From positions 2,149,001 to 2,213,000 of the forward strand of contig NZ_CP042218.1 of the NCBI RefSeq assembly GCF_007795095.1: DNA of 64,000 bases, given 5' to 3'. Source of the stretch: Luteimonas granuli. GTDB taxonomy: Bacteria; Pseudomonadota; Gammaproteobacteria; Xanthomonadales; Xanthomonadaceae. The notes below the pieces were generated by a model that had not been told where the DNA came from, did not search any database, and was given only the letters and a program-made list of their open reading frames with translations. A program made the translations under genes and the position numbers. Shown here piece by piece: positions 19,843 through 35,587 of this stretch (its first letter is position 1; each line of letters begins with the position of its first letter).

Positions 19843-21623
19843 CAGGTCGCCGCCGACCACGGCCGCGACAGGCGCATCGCCGCCATCACCACGCCCACGT
19901 GCGAATACGTCTGCGGGAAGTTGCCCCAGGCTTCGCCGTCGTCGAAGGCCATGTCCTCCGACAGCAGGCCCAGCGGATTGCGCCGCGCCAGCAGGCTCTC
20001 GAACTGCTGCCGCGCCTCGTCCACGCGGCCGATCGAGGCCAGCGCGTCGATGTACCAGAAGCTGCAGATCGTGAAGCTGGTCTCGGGATGCCCGAAGTCG
20101 TCCGGTGCGATGTAGCGGAACAGGGACGTCCCGCGCCGCAGCTGCGTTCCGATCGCTTCGACGGTGGCGACGAAGCGCGGGTCCTGGGCATCGATGAAGC
20201 CGAGGTCGGCGAGCAGCAGCAGGCTGGCGTCCAGGCGCCGGCCTTCGGTCGACTCGACGAAATGGCCGAGATCCGCGTCCCAGGCGCGCTCGAGGATGTC
20301 CGCGCGCATGGCGTCCGCGCGCTGCCGCCAGTGCACCGCGCGCGGCGCCAGGCCCAGGTGCGCGGCGATGCGCGCCAGGCGGTCGCAGGCGGCCCAGCAC
20401 ATCACGCTGGAATAGGTGTGCACTTCCTCGCGGCCGCGAAACTCCCAGATGCCGGCGTCGGGCTGGTCGTGCAGCACCCAGGCCCGTTCGCCCAGCGGCT
20501 CCAGCCGATGGAAGGCGTCGATGTCGCCGGGGCGCTCCAGACGCTGGTCGAAGAACAGCTGGGTGGCGGCCAGCACGACGCTGCCGTAGACGTCGTGCTG
20601 CTTCTGCACCCAGGCCAGGTTGCCGCGGCGCACCGGCCCCATGCCGCGGTAGCCGGCGAGTGCGGGCACCGCGTGTTCCTCCAGCCGCGAGGCGAAGTCG
20701 ATGCCGTACAGCGGCTGCAGGCCGCCGTCCTCGCCGGTGGCGAGGTTGAGCACGTAGCGCAGGTAGCCCTCCATGGTGCGGGTCGCGCCCAGCCGGTTGA
20801 GTGCGCGCACCACGAAGGCGGAGTCGCGCAGCCAGCAGTAGCGGTAGTCCCAGTTGCGCTCGCTGTGCGGAGCCTCGGGAATGGAGGTGGTGATGGCGGC
20901 GACGATCGCCCCGGTTTCCTCGTACTGGCAGAGCTTGAGGGTGATGGCGCTGCGGATGACCGCGTCCTGCCATTCCAGCGGGACGGAGAGGTAGCGCACC
21001 CATTCCCGCCAGTATTCCAGGGTCAGGCGTTCGGCCTTCTGCACGAAGCCTTCCAGCGACTCGGTCAGGGTCTCGTCGGGGCCCAGCACCAGGTGTCGCG
21101 AGCCGTCGAGCTCGAACGGCAGCGACTCGCGCACCAGGCGCACGGGCACGTCGCTGGTCAGGCGCAGCGTGAAACCCGGCACCAGGTAGCGGATGTGGTT
21201 GCTGCCCCAGGTCCGGGCCGGCATCTCGGCGCCGTAGTCGCACAGCGGGCGCAGCACGATGCGGATGCGCGGGCGCCCGGCCAGTGGCCGCAGGCGGCGC
21301 ACCAGCATCACCGGGCGGTAGAAGCGGCCGTGCTGGCGCCAGCGCGGCATGAAGTCGGTGACCTCGACCTCGCCGCCATGGCGGTCGCGCAGCACGGTCC
21401 GCAGCAGGGCGCTGTTCTTGACGTACTCCTGGCGGGCGGACTCGAAGTCCTCCAGTTCGATGGCCCACTCGCCGCCGTCGGCGTGGGGCGACAGCAGGCT
21501 GCAGAAGGTCGGGTCGCCGTCGAATGCGGGGACGCAGCACCAGCACACCCGTGCCCGCGCATCGATCAGGGCGGCGACGCTGCCGTTGCCGATCAGGCCC
21601 AGGTCCAGGCTGGCAGGCATCAT
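19842..21623 (-). CDS. GH15 family glycosidase (glucoamylase/trehalase type)
   Basis: 593 residues starting MMPASLDLGLIGNGSVAALID. The C-terminal (alpha/alpha)6 barrel has NWDYRYCWLRDSAFVVRAL, and the catalytic-base region appears as WEFRGREEVHTYSSVMCWAACDR. GH15 proteins between trehalose genes are usually described as glucoamylases or trehalases, so trehalose breakdown is plausible but not proven from sequence. The start overlaps the otsB stop (ATGATG over TGA), and the stop overlaps otsA by one base. Cytoplasmic; no signal peptide seen. Confidence 0.88.
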   Translation of the reverse strand: MMPASLDLGLIGNGSVAALIDARARVCWCCVPAFDGDPTFCSLLSPHADGGEWAIELEDFESARQEYVKNSALLRTVLRDRHGGEVEVTDFMPRWRQHGRFYRPVMLVRRLRPLAGRPRIRIVLRPLCDYGAEMPARTWGSNHIRYLVPGFTLRLTSDVPVRLVRESLPFELDGSRHLVLGPDETLTESLEGFVQKAERLTLEYWREWVRYLSVPLEWQDAVIRSAITLKLCQYEETGAIVAAITTSIPEAPHSERNWDYRYCWLRDSAFVVRALNRLGATRTMEGYLRYVLNLATGEDGGLQPLYGIDFASRLEEHAVPALAGYRGMGPVRRGNLAWVQKQHDVYGSVVLAATQLFFDQRLERPGDIDAFHRLEPLGERAWVLHDQPDAGIWEFRGREEVHTYSSVMCWAACDRLARIAAHLGLAPRAVHWRQRADAMRADILERAWDADLGHFVESTEGRRLDASLLLLADLGFIDAQDPRFVATVEAIGTQLRRGTSLFRYIAPDDFGHPETSFTICSFWYIDALASIGRVDEARQQFESLLARRNPLGLLSEDMAFDDGEAWGNFPQTYSHVGVVMAAMRLSRPWSAAT

Positions 21624-22375
21624 CGGCCGACTCCGATCCAGGCATGCACCTGGCCGGTTCCCGCGAGCCCGAAGTGCGCGGCGCTGGTGCGCGGCGGCCC
21701 CACCAGCACGCTCACGCCGTCGCGGGCATTGACGGCGGCGAAACCGGCCTCGTCGGTGATGTCGTCGCCGGCGAACACCGGGCGCCGGCCGGCGAAGGGC
21801 GGTTCGTCCATGAAGGCCAGGATCGCGGCGCCCTTGTCGGCGCGCCGGCCCTGGTAGGCCGCGGGGCGCAGTTCGACCACGTCGTTTCCGGGCTGCAGCC
21901 GGTAGCCGGGCAGCCGCGGCAGCGCGGCGTGGGCGAAGGCCCGCAGCTCGTCGCTGGCGTTGGGCGCCGCGCGCCAGTGCAGGGCGATCGCCGAACCCTT
22001 GTCCTCGACCACCGCGCCGGGATGGCGGGCGGCGACGTTCATGGCCTCGGCCAGCACCAGGGACAGCGACCGCGGCGGCTGCGGCGCACGGTGGCCGAAG
22101 CGGCCATGCCTGCGCTCGAGCCCGTGCAGGCCGGAGGCCGGCAGGACCGGCATCGCCAGCAGGGTGTCCAGGGTCCGCAGCGATCGGCCGCTGATCAGGG
22201 CGAGCGCGCCGCCGAGGCGCTGGTGCAGGGCTTCGAGCGCGGGCCCCAGGGGCTCGGGAACGTCGACTGCGTCGGGGCGGAGCGCGAAGTCGAGCAGGGT
22301 CCCGTCGACGTCGAGGAACAGGGCGCAGCTGTCGTCGATGGGCGGCGGAGGCGGCAGCACTGGGGTCTCGGCCAT
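21620..22375 (-). CDS. otsB: Trehalose-6-phosphate phosphatase
   Basis: 251 residues from ATG 22375. HAD phosphatase motifs: FLDVDGTLLDF with the nucleophile Asp, LISGRS, KGAAILAFM with the motif III Lys, and FAGDDITDEAGF with the metal-binding acids. It removes phosphate from trehalose-6-phosphate made by OtsA, two genes downstream. It is the first gene of the overlapping operon, and upstream lie 680 bases with large inverted repeats. Confidence 0.94.
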   Translation of the reverse strand: MAETPVLPPPPPIDDSCALFLDVDGTLLDFALRPDAVDVPEPLGPALEALHQRLGGALALISGRSLRTLDTLLAMPVLPASGLHGLERRHGRFGHRAPQPPRSLSLVLAEAMNVAARHPGAVVEDKGSAIALHWRAAPNASDELRAFAHAALPRLPGYRLQPGNDVVELRPAAYQGRRADKGAAILAFMDEPPFAGRRPVFAGDDITDEAGFAAVNARDGVSVLVGPPRTSAAHFGLAGTGQVHAWIGVGR

Positions 22376-22474
22376 GGTCCGAGTGTGGGCGAGACGGTGT
22401 GAGGATTTCGCTATCGGCGTGTCCCGACCGCGCCCGTGTCGCGTCCCTGGGTCGCTCCGCTGTGACTCCGCGCT

Positions 22475-22589
22475 GCCCGTCCCGCGCACAGGGGGTGTGC
22501 TCCCCGGCAGTCTCCGCGTCCTGCTGCCACTGCCGGCCGCCGGCCATCCATGGCCGGCTGTCCGCACACCCCCTGCACGCGGGACGGGC
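22475..22589. repeat. Inverted-repeat element, copy A
   Basis: Terminal arms of 26 bases (22475-22500 and 22564-22589) pair at 24 positions. The centre holds GCCGGCCATCCATGGCCGGC (22539-22558), a 9-bp arm pair around CC. The whole can fold into a long hairpin with an inner hairpin. It is related to copy B in inverted orientation, with the same 20-base core on the other strand and about 19 of 24 bases of the flanking segment shared. Confidence 0.8.
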
Positions 22590-22781
22590 TCCAGCGCTCT
22601 CGGGCTTCGGAACGGAGATCAAGAGCAAGAGCAAGAGCGGTCACGCGCTCGCCGAGCGGCTCCTGCCATGGCGACCGAACCGCCTTCGGCATCGACCTCG
22701 ACATCGGCCTTGTCTCGACGTCGCGTCGCCGTCGCCGTTGCTGTTGCCCTTGCTCTCCTCCAGACCGCGACCAGAGATCGG

Positions 22782-22897
22782 GCCCGCCGCGGAGGCAGGG
22801 GGGATGCCCAGAGCCGGCCATGGATGGCCGGCGGCCGGATTCGGTAGCAGGACGCGCACGCTTCCGGCTGGGCATCCCCCCTGCCTCCGCGGCGGGC
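22782..22897. repeat. Inverted-repeat element, copy B
   Basis: Terminal arms of 30 bases (22782-22811 and 22868-22897) are perfect inverted repeats. The inner core GCCGGCCATGGATGGCCGGC (22813-22832) is the exact reverse complement of the core in copy A. Arm sequences differ between A and B, yet each stays self-complementary. No open frame for a transposase is present, so the element could only move with help from elsewhere. Confidence 0.82.
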
Positions 22898-22984
22898 TGC
22901 GGCCAACTCACCGGAGCGGCGGCCCCGGCCTCCGCGGCGGGCGGCGCGAACCTCGACGGAGCGTCCCTCACTTGGGAGATGAAC

Positions 22985-23013
22985 CTTGAACTGGCCGGCT
23001 TGGGACCGCATCT
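22985..23013 (+). promoter_or_regulatory. Heat-shock (sigma-32) promoter of clpB
   Basis: CTTGAA (22985-22990) is separated by 15 bases from CCGCATCT (23006-23013). The latter matches seven of eight positions of the RpoH -10 consensus CCCCATNT. Transcription would start near 23020, giving a leader of about 40 bases. ClpB is a classic heat-shock gene. Confidence 0.8.
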
Positions 23014-23058
23014 GCGGAGTATTGCCGGCCGTCGCCGGCCCACATCCGAGGCAACCCG

Positions 23059-25641
<2,583 letters not shown>

Positions 25642-25645
<4 letters not shown>

Positions 25646-27356
25646 GAGGCGGCAGCGCGGGGGAGCGGTAGGGCGGGGTGGCCATCACCATCTCCGCCAG
25701 GGAGTAGGCGAGCTCGCGTTCGGCGAGGACCGCGCCGTCGGCGCCGTGCGCCAGCAGGTGCTTCACCTCGGCGTCGCTGTGGGCGCGGGCGAGGACGGTG
25801 ATCGCGGGGTTCAGGGCCTTCAGGCGGGCGATCGTCTCGCCGGCCTCGAGCGCGTTGGGGATCGCGAACACCGCCATCGCCGCGCGGTCCGGCGCGGTCT
25901 CCAGCATCACCGGCTCCGACGCCACGTTGCCGCGCACGGCATGCAGGCCGGCCTCGCGCGCGACGGCCACCAGTTCGGCATCGTCCTCGACCACCACCAG
26001 CGGTACGCCGCGGCCGTGGAGCAGGCTGGCCAGCTGCCGGCCGACGCGCCCGTAGCCGACTACGATGGCATGTCCCGAGATCGAGTCCGGCAGGTGGTGG
26101 CTGGCGGCGTCCTCCGCCACTTCGCGCGCGGCGGCGCGGGCGGCCTCGGCGTCCGCCCTGGACTGCTGCCGCGCCAGCCAGCGGTCGACCACGCCGAAGG
26201 CCAGGGGGTTGAGCATGATCGAGACCAGGGCACCGGCCAGCACCAGGTCCTGGCCCTCGGGCGGCAGGATGCCCAGGCCCACGCCCAGCGCCGCGATGAT
26301 GAAGGCGAACTCGCCGATCTGCGCCAGGCTGGCCGAGATCGTCAGTGCGGTCGACTTCGGATGCCCGAAGGCGCGGACGATGAGGTATGCCGCCGCCGAC
26401 TTGCCGAACATGACGATGAGGGTGGTGGCCAGCACCAGCAGCGGCGCCTCGACCAGGATCGCGGGATCGAACAGCATCCCCACCGAGACGAAGAACAGCA
26501 CCGCGAAGGCGTCGCGCATCGGCAGCGAATCCTGGGCCGCCTTGTGGCTGAGCTCGGACTCGTTGAGCAGCATGCCGGCGAAGAAGGCGCCGAGCGCGAA
26601 CGAGACCCCGAACAGCTCGGCCGAGCCCAGTGCGATGCCGAGCGCGATCGACAGCACCGCCAGCGTGAACAGCTCGCGCGAGCCGGTGCCCGCGGTGCGC
26701 TCGAGCATCCACGGGATCACCCGCCGCCCGACGACCAGCATCACCGCCACGAACAGCCCCACCTGAACCAGGGTCTTGCCGATGGCGAGCAGCACTTCGC
26801 CCATCCGCACCGGTGCCTCGCCGGCGCCGCCGTAGACGCTGGCCACCGCGGGCATCAGCACCAGCGCGACCACGCAGGCCAGGTCCTCGACGATCAGCCA
26901 GCCGACCGCGATCCGCCCGCGGGTGGTGTCCAGCAGCCGCCGCTGCTCCATCGCCCGCAGCAGCACCACGGTGCTGGCCGTGGCCAGAGAGAAGCCGAAG
27001 ACGATGCCCTGCAGCGTCGGCCAGCCGAGCATCGACGCCAGGCCCCAGCCCAGCAGCGTGGCCACGGTGATCTGCACCACCGCGCCGGGAATGGCGATGT
27101 GCCGCACCGCCATCAGGTCGCGGATGGAGAAGTGCAGGCCGACGCCGAACATCAGCAGGATGACGCCGAGCTCGGCCAGCTGCGGCGCCAGCGCCTGGTC
27201 GCCCACGAAGCCCGGGGTGAAGGGTCCGGCGATGATGCCCGCGACCAGGTAGCCCACCAGCGGCGACAGCTTCAGCCGGTGCGCGGCCAGGCCCAGGACG
27301 TAGGCCAGCACGAATCCGACCGTCAGGATCGCGAGGAGCTCGGTGTGGTGCGGCAT
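25642..27356 (-). CDS. Kef-type monovalent cation/proton antiporter with RCK domain
   Basis: About 571 residues from ATG 27356 if the frame closes at 25642. Twelve or thirteen membrane helices ([17 protein letters not shown]... to [13 protein letters not shown]) form a CPA2 antiporter with [14 protein letters not shown] and the region [28 protein letters not shown] cytosolic Rossmann TrkA-N/RCK domain starts [21 protein letters not shown]. As written, the frame misses the stop at 25642 and runs on to 25329 as Arg/Pro-rich antisense of clpB. Adding one C to the run of five near 25660 gives RSPRAAAS-stop, ending against the clpB stop. It resembles KefB/C and YbaL; the ion and trigger are unknown. 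Confidence 0.82.
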
Positions 27357-27470
27357 CCGGGGGTCCGGTCGGGAATCCCGGAAGCATAATCGACGCCGGG
27401 TGACGCCGAGCGTCCATGGGCCGCCCCGCCGATACACTAGTGCGCCCCCGCACCGCCCCGGATCCCCCGC

Positions 27471-29480
<2,010 letters not shown>

Positions 29481-29497
29481 CCCTCGCGCCGACCCCG

Positions 29498-29511
29498 TTG
29501 ACCTGGATCAA
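29498..29511 (+). promoter_or_regulatory. FNR/ANR-type box upstream of the universal stress gene
   Basis: TTGACCTGGATCAA matches nine of ten conserved positions of TTGAT-N4-ATCAA. It lies 57 bases before the uspA-like start; if centred near -41 it would place transcription initiation about 25 bases before the start codon. This suggests oxygen-responsive control. Confidence 0.7.
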
Positions 29512-29567
29512 CGCCCGGCCCGCGCGGCCTGGTGCATCCTGAGGGCGATCACAGGAGGAGTGCAGTC

Positions 29568-30020
29568 ATGTACAAGCAGATCCTGATCCCCACCGACGGC
29601 TCCGAGCTTTCCCTCGGGGCGATCGAACAGGGGCTCGCCTTCGCCAGGGAAGTCGGCGCATCGGTGGTCTTTTTCACCGCCACCATGCCCATCCGCGTCT
29701 ACGGCGTCACCGGCGAGCAGCTCGCCGGCGGCTACGAGGCCTATACGAAGATCGCGCGCGAGGAAGGCGCGCGTCGCCTGGCGCAGGCGGAGGAGCGCGC
29801 GAAAGCGGTGGGCGTGCCCTGCCAGTCGCGGATGGTCGAGAGCGAGCATCCCTGGGAGGCGATCATCGCGACCGCCGACGAGGCCGGCTGCGACCTGATC
29901 GCGATGGCCTCGCACGGCCGTCGCGGCCTCAGCGGCCTGGTGCTGGGCAGCGAAACGCTGAAGGTGCTGACGCACTCCACCATCCCGGTGCTGGTCTACA
30001 GGCAGGCGAAGACGGGCTGA
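29568..30020 (+). CDS. Universal stress protein (UspA family)
   Basis: 150 residues from ATG 29568, with AGGAGG 10 bases upstream. Starts MYKQILIPTDGSELS and ends with the ATP-binding loop HGRRGLSGLVLGSETLKVLTHSTIPVLV (pattern G-2x-G-9x-G-S/T), so it is likely an ATP-binding member. A cytosolic stress protein. The FNR-type box upstream suggests induction at low oxygen, as for several Usp proteins in pseudomonads. Confidence 0.9.
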   Translation: MYKQILIPTDGSELSLGAIEQGLAFAREVGASVVFFTATMPIRVYGVTGEQLAGGYEAYTKIAREEGARRLAQAEERAKAVGVPCQSRMVESEHPWEAIIATADEAGCDLIAMASHGRRGLSGLVLGSETLKVLTHSTIPVLVYRQAKTG

Positions 30021-30061
30021 CGCGCGTTGCCCGCGGCGGGCGCGGAGGTTAGGGTGTCCGG

Positions 30062-30748
30062 ATGGACATCTTCCGACTCTCCGCGCTTTCCGCCGCGCTG
30101 GTGGCCCTTGCCGCCTGCGCCCCGTCCAACGATCCGGCCGCGCCCGCCGCGGGCGACCCGCGCGCGGAAGCGCTCGACGCGGCGGTGCCCGACGCCGCGC
30201 CCGCCGATGCCTTCATGGCCGCGCTCGCCTCGCACTGCGGCCAGGCCTTCGCCGGCCGCATCGTCGCCAACGAGCCCGCCTCGCCCACGCCCGACGCCTT
30301 CGAGGGCAAGGAGCTGGTGATGCATGTGCGCGGCTGCGACGACCCGACGCGCGAACTGCGCGTGCCCTTCCACGTCGGCGACGACCATTCGCGCACGTGG
30401 GTGCTGACCCGCACCGACGCCGGCCTGCGCCTTAAGCACGACCACCGCCACCAGGACGGCAGTCCGGACGTGCAGACCATGTATGGCGGCGAGACCACCA
30501 CGGGGGGCACGGCCGCGCGCCAGGAGTTCCCGGTGGACCAGGAGTCGATCGAGCTGTTCGGCCGCACCGGCGCGGACGTGTCCACCACCAACACCTGGGC
30601 GATGGAGATCGAGCCCGGCAGCCGCTTCCTGTACGAACTCTCGCGCCCGGAAGGCGGGCTGAACCCCACGGGGCGCCTGTTCCAGGTCGAGTTCGACCTG
30701 ACGACGCCGGTGGCCGAGCCGCCCGCGCCCTGGGGCAGCACGGACTGA
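30062..30748 (+). CDS. Hypothetical lipoprotein
   Basis: 228 residues. The N-terminus is a lipoprotein signal ending LVALAACAP (Cys about 19), followed by an Ala/Pro/Asp-rich linker and a soluble domain with two cysteines (SHCGQAFAGRIVAN, MHVRGCDDPTRELRVPFHVGDDHSR). His-rich RLKHDHRHQDGSPD follows. I do not recognise a characterised family. It probably sits in the periplasm on a membrane anchor. It stands between the stress protein and the FmdB-type gene with no clear operon. Confidence 0.7.
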   Translation: MDIFRLSALSAALVALAACAPSNDPAAPAAGDPRAEALDAAVPDAAPADAFMAALASHCGQAFAGRIVANEPASPTPDAFEGKELVMHVRGCDDPTRELRVPFHVGDDHSRTWVLTRTDAGLRLKHDHRHQDGSPDVQTMYGGETTTGGTAARQEFPVDQESIELFGRTGADVSTTNTWAMEIEPGSRFLYELSRPEGGLNPTGRLFQVEFDLTTPVAEPPAPWGSTD

Positions 30749-30827
30749 CCCGGGCCGCCGCGGCTTGATTTGCGCGGGCGGGACCCCAGAATGCGGGCAG
30801 TTTCCGCTGTCTTCATTCTTCCCGCCC

Positions 30828-31184
30828 ATGCCTATCTACGCCTACCGCTGCGCCGCCTGCGACCATGACTTCGACCGTCTGCAGAAGCTTTCCGACCCGG
30901 ATCCGGACAGCTGCCCGGCCTGCGGCGTGAGCGGCGGCGTGGCGCGCCAGCTGACGGCGCCTTCGTTCCGGCTGGCCGGCAGCGGCTGGTACGAGACCGA
31001 CTTCAAGAAGGACGGCGACCGCAAGCGCAACCTGGCCGAAGGCGGCGAGGGCGCCGGCAGGGCCGACGCCGGCGCGAAGCCGTCGGGCGATGCAGCGCCC
31101 AAGGGCGACGGGAGCCCCGGCACCGTCACGCCGAAGGCCGGCGCCGCTGCGGCAAAGGCCGACCCCGCGCCCGCCGCACCCTGA
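30828..31184 (+). CDS. FmdB-type zinc ribbon protein
   Basis: 118 residues from ATG 30828. The zinc ribbon has two CxxC pairs (YRCAACDHDF and SCPACG) in MPIYAYRCAACDHDFDRLQK, the hallmark of the FmdB/CxxC-CxxC-SSSS family, then QLTAPSFRLAGSGWYETDFKK and a low-complexity Ala/Gly/Lys tail. It lies directly before aspS, a frequent arrangement. The function is not known; zinc binding is expected. An upstream in-frame extension to 30765 lacks support. Confidence 0.88.
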   Translation: MPIYAYRCAACDHDFDRLQKLSDPDPDSCPACGVSGGVARQLTAPSFRLAGSGWYETDFKKDGDRKRNLAEGGEGAGRADAGAKPSGDAAPKGDGSPGTVTPKAGAAAAKADPAPAAP

Positions 31185-31268
31185 CGCGGGAGCCGCCAGC
31201 GCGGTCCCCACCGTTAAACTATGCGGCTCCGCCTGACCGGCGGCCCGTTTTCCGCGTCCGGAGCCCCC

Positions 31269-33032
<1,764 letters not shown>

Positions 33033-33056
33033 GCGGGGATGGCGGCAGGGTCCCCC

Positions 33057-33593
33057 ATGTCCATGACCATCCGCCGCGCCACCCCCGAAGACGCCGGGAC
33101 CCTGTCCCGGCTCTCGGCGCGCACGTTCACCGAAACCTTCGGTCACCTCTATCCGCCGGAGGACCTTGCCGCCTTCATCGCCGAGGCCTACGCCGAAGAC
33201 CGGCAGCGGGTGATCCTGTCGCATCCCGATTACGCGGTCTGGCTGCTGGAGGACGACGGCGAGGCCGTCGGCCATGCCGCAGCGGGCCCCTGCGGCCTGC
33301 CGCACCCGGAGGTCGCGCCCGGCGACGGCGAGCTCAAGCGCCTGTACCTGCTGGCCCCGTACCAGTCCGGCGGCTGGGGCGGGAAGATGTTCGACGCGGT
33401 GATGGAATGGCTGCAGCGCAACGGCCCCTGCGGCCTGTGGATCGGCGTCTGGTCCGGGAACCATGGCGCCCAGCGCTTCTACGCGCGCCGGGGCTTCGAG
33501 CCCGTGGGCGAATACCTGTTTCCGGTAGGCCGGGTCCGCGACCGTGAATTCATCCTGCGCCGCACGAAGCCGTACCCGGTGCACCGGGAATGA
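33057..33593 (+). CDS. GNAT family N-acetyltransferase
   Basis: 178 residues from ATG 33057; starts at 33039 and 33063 are also possible. GNAT fold: IRRATPEDAGTLSRLSARTFTETFGHLYPPED, the acetyl-CoA loop LKRLYLLAPYQSGGWGGKMFDAVMEWL, and NHGAQRFYARRGFEPVGEYLFPVG. The substrate is unknown. It overlaps the next gene by four bases (ATGA). Confidence 0.85.
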   Translation: MSMTIRRATPEDAGTLSRLSARTFTETFGHLYPPEDLAAFIAEAYAEDRQRVILSHPDYAVWLLEDDGEAVGHAAAGPCGLPHPEVAPGDGELKRLYLLAPYQSGGWGGKMFDAVMEWLQRNGPCGLWIGVWSGNHGAQRFYARRGFEPVGEYLFPVGRVRDREFILRRTKPYPVHRE

Positions 33594-34222
33594 GTGTGCG
33601 ATCGTCCGTCGCGGGTCGGGTCCTGCTGCTCCACGGCCTGTGGATGCCGCCGCTGGCGATGCGCCGCTTCGCGGCCGGGCTGCGCGCGCGGGGCTGGTCG
33701 ACCGGCATCGTCGGCTACCGCAGCATCGTCGGCAGCACGGACGCGGCCGTGCGCGGCATCCGCGACCGACTGCGGAACGGCCCGCCGACGCACCTCGTCG
33801 GCCACAGTCTCGGCGGGCTGATGGCGCTCGAGGCACTGCGCGCCGAACCCTCCCTGCCGGTTGCGCGCGTCGCCTGCCTGGGCACGCCGCTGTGCGGGAG
33901 CGGCGTGGCGAAGGTGATGTCGCGCCGCGCGCTGACCACGCTGTACCTCGGCCGCAGCGCGGCGCTGCTGCGCGCCGGCTGCGTGGTGATGCCGCCCGGC
34001 GTCGACGTCGGCATGGTCGCCGGCCGCCGGCCGCGCGGACTGGGTGCCCTGGTGGCACGCTTCGAGGGCCCGCACGACGGCACGGTGGAGGTGGAGGAGA
34101 CGCGGGCGCCGGGACTTGCCGACCACATCGTGATCGACGCCTCGCACAGCGGACTGCTGTTCTCGGACGAGGCGGTGCGGCAGGTGGCCGGGTTTCTGGC
34201 GCAGGGACGGTTCCCGCGGTGA
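33590..34222 (+). CDS. Small alpha/beta hydrolase
   Basis: 210 residues. The N-terminal strand and oxyanion region is [12 protein letters not shown], the nucleophile elbow is [12 protein letters not shown] (Ser about 79), and a C-terminal His sits in [14 protein letters not shown]. The size and GHSLGG box fit the esterase/lipase-like family often annotated as putative alpha/beta fold hydrolase. The substrate is unknown. The start overlaps the acetyltransferase stop, so the two are translationally coupled. Confidence 0.8.
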   Translation: MSVRSSVAGRVLLLHGLWMPPLAMRRFAAGLRARGWSTGIVGYRSIVGSTDAAVRGIRDRLRNGPPTHLVGHSLGGLMALEALRAEPSLPVARVACLGTPLCGSGVAKVMSRRALTTLYLGRSAALLRAGCVVMPPGVDVGMVAGRRPRGLGALVARFEGPHDGTVEVEETRAPGLADHIVIDASHSGLLFSDEAVRQVAGFLAQGRFPR

Positions 34223-34249
34223 CCGCCGGCGCCTGCGGAGGGGCCGGCC

Positions 34250-34255
34250 TATAAT
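34250..34255 (+). promoter_or_regulatory. -10 element before yebC-ruvCA
   Basis: A perfect TATAAT lies 34 bases before the yebC start, with no strong -35 hexamer at the usual distance. Confidence 0.5.
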
Positions 34256-34289
34256 CGCAGCCCTTCCATCAGGGTTCGCAGGCAGTTCC

Positions 34290-35030
34290 ATGGCAGGTCA
34301 TTCCAAGTGGGCGAACATCCAGCACCGCAAGAACGCGCAGGACGCGAAGCGGGGCAAGATCTTCACCAAGATCATCCGTGAGATCTCGGTCGCCGCGCGT
34401 GCCGGTGGCGGGGACCCCGCGGGGAATCCCCGCCTGCGCACCGCCATGGACAAGGCACTGGGCGCGAACATGACCAAGGACGTCATCGAGCGCGCCATCA
34501 AGAAGGCCACCGGCGAACTGGAAGGCGTCAGCTACGAAGAGATCCGCTACGAGGGCTATGCGCCCGGCGGCGTGGCGGTGATCGTCGACTGCCTGACCGA
34601 CAACAAGGTGCGGACCGTGGCCGACGTGCGCCACGCCTTCGGCAAGTTCGGCGGCAATCTCGGCACCGACGGCTCGGTCGCCTTCATGTTCCGCAAGCTC
34701 GGCGTGCTCAGCTTCGCGCCGGGAGCGGACGAGGAGACGATCACCAACGCCGCGATCGAGGCGGGTGCCGAGGACATCGTCGTCTACCCGGAAGACGGCT
34801 CCATCGACGTGCTGGCCTCGCAGGAGGACTTCATCGCGGTGCGCGACGCGATGGCCGCCGCCGGCGTGGTCCCCGACCAGGCCGAGGTCACCATGCGCGC
34901 CGACAACGACGTCGCCGTGGAAGGCGAGACCGCGCAGCAGGTGGTCAAGCTGCTCGAATGGCTCGAGGACATCGACGACGTCCAGGCGGTCTACTCCAAC
35001 GCCGACCTGGGCGAGGACGCCTACGCCTGA
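34290..35030 (+). CDS. yebC: YebC/PmpR family transcription or translation factor
   Basis: 246 residues with the diagnostic start [32 protein letters not shown], then [18 protein letters not shown]. Three-domain YebC proteins were long called transcription regulators, and recent work links them to translation through proline-rich stretches. The position just before ruvC-ruvA is conserved in gammaproteobacteria. Confidence 0.95.
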   Translation: MAGHSKWANIQHRKNAQDAKRGKIFTKIIREISVAARAGGGDPAGNPRLRTAMDKALGANMTKDVIERAIKKATGELEGVSYEEIRYEGYAPGGVAVIVDCLTDNKVRTVADVRHAFGKFGGNLGTDGSVAFMFRKLGVLSFAPGADEETITNAAIEAGAEDIVVYPEDGSIDVLASQEDFIAVRDAMAAAGVVPDQAEVTMRADNDVAVEGETAQQVVKLLEWLEDIDDVQAVYSNADLGEDAYA

Positions 35031-35050
35031 TCCGGCGTAAGCTCGGCCAC

Positions 35051-35587
35051 GTGACCAGGATCCTCGGCATCGACCCGGGCTCGCAGCGCACCGGCATCGG
35101 CATCATCGACGTCGACGCCGCCGGCCGCGCCACGCACGTCTTCCATGCCCCGCTGGACCTCCTGGCCGGCGCCGCCGCCGCGCGCGGCGACCTGCCCCAG
35201 CGCCTGCGCCGCCTGGTCGACGGCCTGCGCGCGATCGTCGAAGAGCACCGGCCGGACGAGGTCGCGATCGAGCAGGTGTTCGTGTCGAAGAACGCGGACT
35301 CCGCGCTCAAGCTCGGCCAGGCGCGCGGCGCCGCGATCTGCGCCGTGGTCATGCACGACCTGCCGGTGAGCGAGTACGGCGCGCGCCAGGTGAAGCTGGC
35401 CCTGGTCGGCAGCGGCGCCGCCGACAAGGCCCAGGTGCAACACATGGTCGGCGCCGTGCTGGGGCTCAAGGGCCGCCTGCAGGCCGACGCCGCCGACGCC
35501 CTGGCGATCGCCATCACCCACGCCCATACCCGCGCCAGCGCGCTGCGCCTGGGTATCGATGCACGACTGGCCTGGAGCCGCCGATGA
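35051..35587 (+). CDS. ruvC: Holliday junction resolvase RuvC
   Basis: 178 residues from GTG 35051 ([15 protein letters not shown]). The four catalytic acids of the RNase H-like fold are visible: Asp in GIDPGS, Glu in VAIEQVF, and the Asp pair in [16 protein letters not shown]. It cuts Holliday junctions bound by RuvAB. An upstream in-frame stretch from 34958 overlaps yebC and is unlikely. ruvA overlaps by four bases. Confidence 0.95.
   Translation: MTRILGIDPGSQRTGIGIIDVDAAGRATHVFHAPLDLLAGAAAARGDLPQRLRRLVDGLRAIVEEHRPDEVAIEQVFVSKNADSALKLGQARGAAICAVVMHDLPVSEYGARQVKLALVGSGAADKAQVQHMVGAVLGLKGRLQADAADALAIAITHAHTRASALRLGIDARLAWSRR

Larger units (their letters stand above)
22376..23058. other. Repeat-rich intergenic region between otsB and clpB
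   Basis: 683 bases with no protein-coding signal. It holds two large inverted-repeat elements in opposite orientation (22475-22589 and 22782-22897), a spacer with three tandem AAGAGC units at 22621-22638, and the heat-shock promoter of clpB (22985-23013). Open frames here are low-complexity by-products of the repeats. Confidence 0.7.

Noticed and set aside
22621..22638. Tandem AAGAGC units considered as a CRISPR-like or VNTR array
   Set aside because: Only three 6-base units without spacers; no cas genes are present anywhere in the window.
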